NCBI GenBank assembly: GCA_964036195.1
Contig: OZ038451.1
Location: 24,631,927 to 24,695,926, forward strand
Direction of reading: 5' to 3'
From: Sphaerolaimus hirsutus
Taxonomy: Eukaryota; Nematoda; Chromadorea; Monhysterida; Sphaerolaimidae
Length of the DNA stretch: 64,000 nt
Shown: positions 24,401 through 33,300 of the stretch, piece by piece
How the letters are laid out: each line of letters begins with the position of its first letter
Position numbering within the stretch: the first letter of the stretch is position 1
The notes under the pieces: generated by a model
Told to the model about the DNA's origin: nothing
Seen by the model: the letters and a program-made list of their open reading frames with translations, nothing else
The model's database searches: none
Position numbers and translations under genes: made by a program

Positions 24401-26574
24401 TGACCCTCGGCGGGTCTACAATAGCTCCGCTTTGGGGGTATCGTGTTCTCGACATTGGAACGTTTTTGATCATTTGATGTTTTTTTTCAGAAAAAAAATA
24501 ATAATCAAAATTCACCTTCGCATGTCGTTTGCATGTTACTTAATGCCTACATTAAAACATGATATACTCCAAATTGACATTGGTGTTGTAGACCCGCCAG
24601 TAACAGATATTAATCCATCTATCGGAGGCTCAAAATGGCCTGTTTTTCAGTGCCAAATTTTGAGCCTTCATAAATGGCACGCCGGTATGTTGATTCGTTT
24701 TCTAGTTGATCGCTTTTTGTCATTTTCTGCGGAGAATTCCATCACTTTTTCACTGTGCACCGTCAACTCAGTCACCACTAGCCCTATATAGTCAACAATA
24801 TCCATTTTTCAGCTGGAAGAAAGGTCGACCCGAGAGCAGCTGGCGTTCAACGAGCGCTTGGGGGCGATTTTGACGGGCGTGGCCGCTGTGGCGGCGGAGT
24901 GGACGGAGCTGGAGACGGAGACGAAGCAGTGCGTCAAGGACACCAGCGCGGACATTTGTCGCGTCAATGAGCAGTTTAGACGCGCCGCCTATGGGGTGGG
25001 TTTCAAATTTGACCACATTGTATGTGAATGTCGACGTCTGGCTGGCCTTCGGCCATAGATAGTATATACCTTATTTGCTTGAATAATTCCCCCAGTAAGA
25101 CGAGTGAGGATATAGAAATTCCCCCTTAAGAGTTTTGATAAATTTTTGTCCCCAATTTTAACAAAAACGGCACGTTTTTCGGTTAATAGCGCATTTTTTT
25201 GTGAAATGAGTTGATAGAAATACGTTTCACAAATTTGAAAAAAATCCTCCCTCTGAATAATCCCCCCTCGAATAGTTGCCCCTTCAAAAAAAAGTCTCGC
25301 GAAATAATAATTCCCCACGAATGATTATTCAAGCAAATACTAGGTATATCCTCATCTATACTAATAAACAATCACCCAACAAACTAAAATCAACAAATAA
25401 AAATGTCCATTCCCAGAAAGGGCTGCCGGCGAACGGGCGCACGCTGCGCAGTATCTCCGTGGCCCTGGAGGACGTGACCGCCAATCTGCAGGGCGCCATC
25501 GCCGCCGGCGGCACCGCGCCCTCCGCTGGCAAAGCCGTGCTCAATGGCGCCAAGGCTGCGCTGATCAGAGTGGGTTTTTAGGGGGGGGGGCAGGGACGTT
25601 CCCAGAATTTTTGAGCGGGGGGGGCGGATTGTATACGGAGCCCGGCGAACGGGGGGGGGGCGCCGCCCCCCCCCCCTAAAATTTGACCCCTGTAGTAGGG
25701 GAATGGCGCTATGGCGCTGGCGCCATACGTAGGCGCCACGCCATGGCGCAAATGGCGATGGCATTGGCGCCAAAACAGCAGTATACGTCTGTATTTTACA
25801 GCGTACACAGCGACATGGACAGGAATTGAGTCCATTTTCACTGGCGTTGAGGCCGCGGAAACGGGCCAGTCGAAAATATATGTTGCGAAGGGAAAATGCG
25901 CGCTTGCAAAAAATTTTCAAACTGTCGACAAAATGGTGTTCTGAAAGAGCCTGTGCCGCTGTGCATTTTTACCCGCTGTGCATGGTTACCCGGCGTGCAT
26001 TTTTCGCTGCCCGGTGCGCATTGTTGCCCGGTGTGCATGGAGCGTCGGCCGCCATGCACACCGGGCAACAATGCACAGCGGGCAGCGAAAAATGCACGCC
26101 GGGTAAGCATGCACAGCGGGTAAAAATGCAGAGCGAGTCTGGCCCGTTCTGAAAGTGCCATTTCTGGCACATTTTTTGGTCCAGCCCGGGAAGGGGGGGC
26201 GGCCGCCCCCCTCGCCCCCCCCCTGGCTACGTCCTTGGGGGGGGGTGGTTTGATCTTGGCTCTGGGTTTGGCAGGTGTGGTGTGAGGTATTGAGGTTCAA
26301 GGGATAGTAGCCAAAGCCAAACATTTTGCTTTAACATAGATAGATTGCTGAGCGGCGTCTGGATTATATAGCTGGAGCGTTTGTGGGGGGGGGGATAACC
26401 CCCTGTAAAACCCCTGATGGTTGGCTCACAGCCAACAGGAACCGCACAAACAAAGCAAAATCCTTGGAGTAAATATAATTTCTAGCAATTCTGGAGATGT
26501 TGATTTTGTAAATTTTATCAATTCAGGTGTTGAAAATGCTCGAGGAGCCGTCGCAGAATGATTTCACGAGATAA
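18472..26574 (+). CDS. SR-rich N-terminus plus coiled-coil protein, family not recognised
   Basis: Eight in-phase exons (18472-18883, 20642-20727, 21185-21323, 21979-22178, 22753-22947, 24813-24995, 25417-25569, 26527-26574) give 471 aa ending in TAA. Exon 1 (residues 1-137) is Arg/Ser/Lys-rich, with two copies of a SRRSREDKSPPPP unit and later RHEDRDY repeats. This resembles SR-type nuclear or splicing proteins by composition only. Exons 2-6 are heptad-rich (KEKLKEVDRMEEDLKLKREE, LEEELEKK, LEERSTREQLAFNERL), predicting a long coiled coil. Exon 7 is Ala/Gly-rich (LQGAIAAGGTAPSAGKA). The last exon encodes only VLKMLEEPSQNDFTR. The exon 1 donor (T|GTGCGT) was chosen because it alone keeps the phase. 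I know no family with this architecture; a nuclear RNA-processing or chromatin scaffold is a guess. It converges on the anoctamin gene. Confidence 0.8.
19359..20552. mobile_element. 1.19-kb long hairpin in SR/coiled-coil gene intron 1
   Basis: The ends TAAACACCTTCCCGGACAAG and CTTGTCCGGGAAGGTGTTTA are inverted, with arms of about 500 bp. The axis lies near 19880, at TTTTGTTCCTGAAATGACATCA. A partial relative (TGAGTCGCC...CACCCTGTAGTGAG) lies at 12190-12390. Confidence 0.82.
20565..20638 (+). repeat. Short tandem repeat before exon 2 of the SR/coiled-coil gene
   Basis: About four copies of TCGTGTAAATTAATGTAAA, ending at the polypyrimidine tract of the acceptor at 20641. Confidence 0.8.
20751..21112. 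mobile_element. Element with (TACACATCTAAACCC)n termini in SR/coiled-coil gene intron 2
   Basis: Both ends are short arrays of ACACATCTAAACCC, inverted at the right end. The centre is a perfect-looking hairpin of GGCAAACACAAAGGCATA. The larger relative at about 9751-10720 (TLC-gene intron 1) has the same terminal arrays. Confidence 0.6.
22217..22553. mobile_element. CCGTATTACC-type element in an SR/coiled-coil gene intron
   Basis: CACCGTATTACCTCGAATTA ... TATTTCGAGGTAATACGG with C-rich sub-termini. It begins 38 bp after the exon ending at 22178. Confidence 0.7.
25066..25348. mobile_element. CCTTATTTGC-type element in an SR/coiled-coil gene intron
   Basis: ACCTTATTTGCTTGAATAAT ... ATTATTCAAGCAAATACTAG, in the same family but with AATAATTCC in place of the C-rich GAAATACCCC. 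It ends 68 bp before exon 7. Confidence 0.65.
25591..26237. mobile_element. CAGGGACGT-type hAT-like element next to exon 7 of the SR/coiled-coil gene
   Basis: CAGGGACGTTCCCAGAATTT ... CCTGGCTACGTCCTTG, set in poly-G so the duplication cannot be read. The inside holds GGCGCC palindromes and a 180-bp hairpin of TGCACRSCGGGTAA motifs at about 25960-26130. It starts 21 bp after the exon donor. Confidence 0.7.
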
Positions 26575-27237
26575 ATTTTGGAGAGAGAAAAACTACAGTA
26601 TTTTTGTGCTTGTGATTCTGACCCACGTTGTTAAGTGTCTTTTTGCTTGTTTTTGCTTTAAAGGTTAAATTTCAGAAAACGTGTTTTTTTGTGCACAAAC
26701 TGTTGTCCTGCGTGAGGAATGGTTGGTCTCGTTCCAAAATTTATGTTGCCATTCATATCATTCTGGTTAGATTGTATTCACGTATTCCGGTATTCAATAG
26801 CTGTATTTATGTGTGTAGTGTTAGCTGTTAGACTTCGTATATACTGGGCTGGCCGCATGCTTAACACAGAATGCTACCGTAATTTGATGAATTTGCCCTA
26901 TTGTGAAGTTTGTGAATATTTTTAGTAAATTTTTGTGATACGTTGAATTTCAGTGCAAAGTACGCAGTCGGCAGACCATACTAGTTTTTCCCCCAGTGTG
27001 CCAAGCTGAGTGTGATTTTTGAAATGAAAACATTAGTCTATACAGCTCTAAAGGAAAATTGTACATATTGTTGAGTTGGAACTGATTTTTCTTTCTATGT
27101 AAAATTCACAATGTCTAAAAAGGACAGGGTTTTCTCCATTCACGCTTCAAAAATCACACCGCAATTCGTGTAAATATATTGTATTCACAGATAAATGGGT
27201 TTTATCTAACTATTTTGTTCAGATAAATATTCTCGGG

Positions 27238-27243
27238 AATAAA
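27238..27243 (+). terminator. Candidate poly(A) signal of the SR/coiled-coil gene
   Basis: AATAAA lies 660 bases past the stop codon at 26572-26574. It is the best candidate before the convergent anoctamin 3' end. 26575-27237 is then 3' UTR, with no other structure seen. Confidence 0.4.
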
Positions 27244-27338
27244 ATGGAAAGTGAAGGAGGGATAGCACAGATCAGGATAGCAAAAAGCAAAGTACCATAA
27301 TGATACAGATAAAGTATAGATCACAGATCATTGTTGAT

Positions 27339-27344
27339 TTTATT
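27339..27344 (-). terminator. Candidate poly(A) signal of the anoctamin gene
   Basis: TTTATT on the + strand reads AATAAA on the - strand, about 20 bases after the anoctamin TGA at 27363-27365. With the + strand signal at 27238, the two convergent transcripts would end within about 100 bp of each other or overlap. Confidence 0.5.
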
Positions 27345-27362
27345 TTAAATCAAACCACATTT

Positions 27363-30300
27363 TCACTTGGACTTGTGCGAAGCTTTCTTTTTCTTGCGAG
27401 TGCTAGTCGACGCGTTCAGGTCATTGACACTGAAAAACAAAAATGAGGGATGTACACTGGTGGAAAATTTAAATGAGAAATTCAATGAGAATTTTAATTT
27501 TTAAAAAAACGCCAACACTAACAAATTCATCGCTTGTGTTGGCAGTGCACCAAGCTGCTTACTTTCTCATTTTGCTATTATGTACAGGAATTGGAAATTT
27601 CATTTATATTTACCAGCTAAAATTTAAAATATCAAAAACCATTCAGAAAGGGGGTGCCACTTTTGGACAATATAAAGAACTGTTGGCCCCACATTCAAAC
27701 CAAATTTCAGCTGAATTGGGCCTTACGTTAAGATTATTATTATTAGTTGAAAGAATGGTGAACCTAATTTCTCATTTAAATGTACCGCCAGTTTGAGTAT
27801 TTTGTTTTGTTTACGATTCTGACATCATTCACTGCATCTAAATTACCTATTAGGCAAGCTCAAATCCGGTGTGACGTCATGATGTTTCTTCCTTCGATAA
27901 ACAGGCGCGTGTGACATCGACTTGCGTTTTTTCTTGTATGACGTGGTGGTGTTGTATTTTCGAACGACGCCCTCTTCGAGGATCCTGGTCACTTGGTAGC
28001 GCTCCTGGAAATGGATAGTGTGTGTGCATTGGCGATGGAATGGCGCTGGCGCCCTTTTCTCTGGCGCCTTTTTATCACTAGTGTACTGAAATAGTTGAAG
28101 TGAAATGAGAAGGGAAATTACTTTTTATTTATATATATTTTTACTTCGCTTTTGCCAATTTGCTTGCCATTTCACTTCGCATTTGCCATTTTACTTCTCA
28201 ATTTACGGAACTGGCACATGGACTGTCAAACGTTTCAAATTCATTATTACTCTACCCAAAACAACTGATCTTCCCCGAATCACCCCGTCACTCACCCTCC
28301 TCATAGCCAGTCTGACGTGCATGGGCACGTCGGGCACGGCCGCCCTGATCAGGTACATGCCGATGACGGCGAAGTGCTCGAACACGAGCGTGAGCGCCAG
28401 TCGCCTGCTGGCGGTGCACGGCTGCGGCGCGAAGTACTGGTCGCAGAAGCCCGACGTGTAGGACACTATGAACGCGTTGCTCACCACACCGCAGTAGGTC
28501 ACGAATTGTAGGATTGGCAGCCACATGCCTGTGGAGGACGATGTGTTGGCGTGAAAGCGAATACCGTATTTGCTTGAGTAATCCTCCCCTTGAATAATTC
28601 CCCCTCTTGAATAATTCCCACTATTAATTGACATCGACACCAAATGTCAACTGGTTCCGATCCAAATTCAAAGATTGCTGACGGGCCAACGAACGGTGTT
28701 CAAATGCAAACTTTGAATTGGGATCGGGACCAGTTGACATTTGGTGTGATGGCAACTAGTGTGTGTGGGGCCATTCTCACCAATATCCGCAGCGATGAAA
28801 GCGACCGGCCGGCGGTTCCACCAGAGCAGCCGCCTCGCGTCGATGCGCATGTCGATCAGATTGAGCACCAGCGCGAGCAGCGGCGCCAGCGGGAACGACG
28901 CGGCGAACAGGCAAATGTAGCCGAACTGGACCACCTTCTCGCCGTACTCTTCCAGGGGGCACTCCCGGAGCTTGTAAAATGTCATGTGAAATGTCAAATG
29001 TCATGCAAAGTGTCAAAGGTCATGTAAAATAACCTGAAAAATGTTTAAATGTCAAGCAAGGTGTCAAACGTCATGTAAAATTGCAAACAGAGTTTTACAT
29101 CTTCCACCGAAATTTACATCACGTTTGACATGATATTTTACATTTTTTGCATGACATTTTACGCGGCACTTGACATTTTACATGACATTTTACAGGTTCC
29201 GGGAGTGTCACCAGCGTGAAGTCGCCTGTGTCCGGCTTGGTGTACTCGCGCAACAGCGTGCTGTGCTCGGCGCTCACGCTCGCCGCCGAGTCGAGCGCGT
29301 CTAAAAAGTCGGTGTCAATGGCCGCCGCTCTATCCGAATGCCCACTGCCAGTCGGCTGGTGTTTCGGGTGTGTCCTGGGTGCAGTCCCAGACCCTGTAAA
29401 GTGTAAAGTAAAGTGTAAAATGCCATGTAAAATGTCAATTTTAAGAAAAAAAGATAAGATTTTATCTCTGAACTTTTCATGACAATTGACACATTACTTG
29501 ACATTTGACACTTTACTTAACACTTTACAGGATCTGGGATTGGCACCAGGGCGCGATGGTGTTCTTGAAGCGTTTCACCGTCACCGGCTCCCTGTATTTG
29601 GCGCAGCACCGGCGCTTCAACGCGCGGTAGACCGTCTTTAGAAAGGGCCACACGATGTCCAGGTAGAATTTGGGCACGGGCTTGAGCAGCATGAGCACGA
29701 GCACCTGGAAGGACAGGAGCGACATGCAGTCGCCCCGGTTGCACGTGTCCTTGTATTGTTCGCCCCAGCCGAAAACGCCGTATTTTTGGAAGCCCTGCGT
29801 GTTTTGTGTGTATTTGCTGGGTGAAATTGTTAGGGGCAGTCCCCCTCATGTAAAGTGTCAAATGTCATGTATAATGTCTTTTAAAACACGTAAAAACGAT
29901 TTTATTGCCGAGCTTTTGACATTTTGCATGAATTTTGACAAATTGGCATGACATTTGACACTTGACTTTACACTTTACAGGGTGCGGGACTACCACTAGG
30001 TGGATCTATGCTGTCCGCATTGTTACCCTCATAAATATACCTACCGCATTTGATCGAAATACCCCCAGGGGGTTTATTTTTTATAGGGGGTATTTTCCAG
30101 AGTGCACATTTTAGGGGGCTTTTTCTAGGAATTACGGTACACCCAAAAATCATATTGTGTTAAACCAACGTTTTCCTCCGCTCTAAAGAAGGCTATATAA
30201 AACAGCGATGTGTAGGTGTTGACGAACTGAAATGCGAACAGCTTTATGATGAGCGAATCATTGAACTCTGACTGCGTTCGATGATTTTCTGCATTTTGTT

Positions 30301-33300
30301 GGTTCTCATTGCAGATTCGATAAATAAATACAGGGTGCGGCAATTTAGACGGACACTTTTGATTTTGAATAACTTGACACTGGGTGGTCTGATGAAACTT
30401 TAATCGTCACGGAAACGTTTAATTGTCACTTTATTGACCATCACCTCGTGATATAGTTCAAACGGGATCGACTTTTTGTGACCGCAATCGGGATCGGGAT
30501 TGTTTTTTCATTTTTCGGGACCGGAATTGGGGTCTCGGGACCGGAATCGCGATCGGGATAAGGCGCTTGCGTAATTTGTCGTAAATCAAGGTGGTCGTAA
30601 AGCGACGATAATTGGTGTTTGCTTGGATGACACGTGAACGAGTGGAGCTATCGCAGCCATATTTTGTGGAAACCTTTCCTATTTAGTTGTTAATGTTCAC
30701 CTAAATTTTGTATTTCATCCGACCACCCAGTATCAAGTTATTCAAAATCTAAAGTGTCCGTCTAAATTGCTGCACCCTGTACATTTGAACAATATGAAAA
30801 GATGCAGGTTTCGTCCCTTCTCATGGACCTGCCCCCATATTTGTGCGGACTGTTTTGTCGTCATTTTCCAAACACTGATGCACCATCAAACCAACCCCAA
30901 AATGTGAGCCTCTTAGCCGCGTACTGATAAAGTTTTCCCAGCAGCATTATGCTGGCGGCATTAGCAATTGATGGTATCGCGCTGCTAACTATCAGACAAG
31001 TTAAACGGCCGCCTCGCTGTGCCGCCGGCAAAGTATCGATGCAGTTGTAGGTGACTCGGGCCACGATCTGCGCAGTTTCCCTTTGCGGTGCACCGTGTAA
31101 GTTAGAATGACCACTTGAAGAACGATTACCAGGGGGCAGTCCCAGACTCTGTAAAATGCAAAATGTCATGCAAAGTGTCAAAAGTCATGTAAAATGCCCG
31201 GTAAAATGGCAAACACGTTTGCCCTTTTACATGACTTTTGTCACTTTGCAGGACATTTGACATTTGACATTTTACAGGGCATTTTACAGGGTCTGGGACG
31301 GGCACCATCACTCACTTTGTTCACGATGACGCCGACAACGCTGATAAATACGATTACGATCGCCGTGCTGACGAATGCCGCTGACAGCACGAACTTTTGC
31401 AGTCGCCGCCATTGCGGGTAGATCCAGGACATTTCGCCCGTTATCGGGTCGGGTCGGCACTCGGTACCGAAGAATTCTGTCGGGAAAATGAAGTGATAGG
31501 TGAATACAGCAGTAATATTTAGTTTCGGTATAATAAAAGCGTGAAACATAATAAATATGCTGCAAGCGACGGGATTGTCGTGAGCGGACCGGACCCTGAA
31601 ATGTCCCGAAAAGTGATGTGAAAAGCGCCGGAATCCCATCCTACGGATCCGTACGTTCCGACTCCGAATCGCGTGACCAACTTAAGTTTGAAGCCATGAA
31701 CGTAAATAGAATATACCGTATTTCCTCAAAATACCTCCTTGAAATACCCCCTCGAAATACCCCCCCCCCTCCGAAATACAGTGTTTATACCATCTAGGTA
31801 CCTACATACTTATATACCCGAGTACTTATATAGGTAATGTACTTAAGTGCATCTCAATTTCTGATGATAAATATTTACCCGGCCTGTCAGGTTCCGTGTG
31901 TTCATAACTTTCACAGTCCCACATGTACGCCAATGTGTTATTATTGCGCTTCCATATTTCCAAGAACAAAGTGCCCCATAGGCAGATAATCATAGCAAAC
32001 GGTGCGCTGAATTGGTTGTCGAACGCCAAGCGAATTGCCTCGAGAACATCTGCCATTGAGCTTATTCTGAGATGTTACAGATCATAAGGTTGCCGCCAAT
32101 AATATCGATTTTACAGTGGAATCACATTGGGCCCAGACACGCTAGTTGACATCTACGCCAAATGTCAACTGGTGCCGATCCCGATTCAAAGCTTGTTGAC
32201 GAGTGGACGAACGATGTTCAAACGCAATCTTTGAATTGGGAACGGAACCAGTTGACATTTGGTGTCGATGTCAATTAGCGTGTGGGGTCATTGAACCGCA
32301 CCTGAAATCCGCACCACATCGGACCAGTATTGCCGAATTTACATCACCAGGCGCGGTTGTCGTGAATCCCGTGATGTTTGTCACGTTTTTAGACACACAG
32401 TCAGAGGGAATGATATCTCTTATGCTGCGATAATAAATTGATTCATAAATTCCCTCGTCTGGTTAAAATAAACTTTATTCAATGACCTGGGGGCAGTCCC
32501 AAGCCCTGTAAAGTGTAAAGTAAAGTGTCAAATGTAAAGTCAAATGCAAAGTAAAGTGTCAATTAAAACAAAAAAGAAAAGATTTTATTACTGAACTTTG
32601 CATGACAATTGACAGTTTACTTTGCACTTGACTTTACATTTGACACTTTGCTTTACACTTTACAGGGCTTGGGACTGCCACCTGAGGGTACTCCCAGACC
32701 CTGTAAAATGTCCTGTAAAGTGTAAAATGTCATGTAGTGTCAAAAGTAATGTAAAATGCCCTGTAAAATGGCAAACTAGTTTGCCATTTTACAGAGCATT
32801 TTACATGACTTTTGACACTTTGCATGACATTTTACAGGGTCTGGAAGTGGCACATGCTCGCAAACGAAGCCACTCCTCACCTCAGAAACAATCCGTAAAG
32901 AAATACAGCCAACCCTGCGATCGCAGGCACCCAAAGCACGGTGATAAAAGTGCCCTGCCAGGCGAAATACAGTGCTATTTTCTCGCCGAAATAATTTCTG
33001 ATACGCCATAATGGCTGGAATTTGGTGCACAAAGTCCACGTTCTGTTCAATTCTGCTCGTGCATCTTCACCGTCGATTGAACTGGATACCTTAACAGTTT
33101 ATTTGGATACATCTGACGTTTGCCAATTGGCGGTGAAATAACGTGTGCATATATTTATTGTATGGACTGTACGCTTTACATTGAAAGCTACCATATCCCA
33201 TCCAAAAAAGAACATTTTAAAATATTATTTCTACAAAAACATTGCATGCACCATTGAAAAATCAACACACAACACAAAACAAGACTTGATTCATCAAAAT

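Noticed and set aside
29994-30034. Possible anoctamin exon (RYIYEGNNADSIDPPSG) between two elements
   Set aside because: Its phase fits neither neighbour. A single intron 29795-30169 gives a clean frame.
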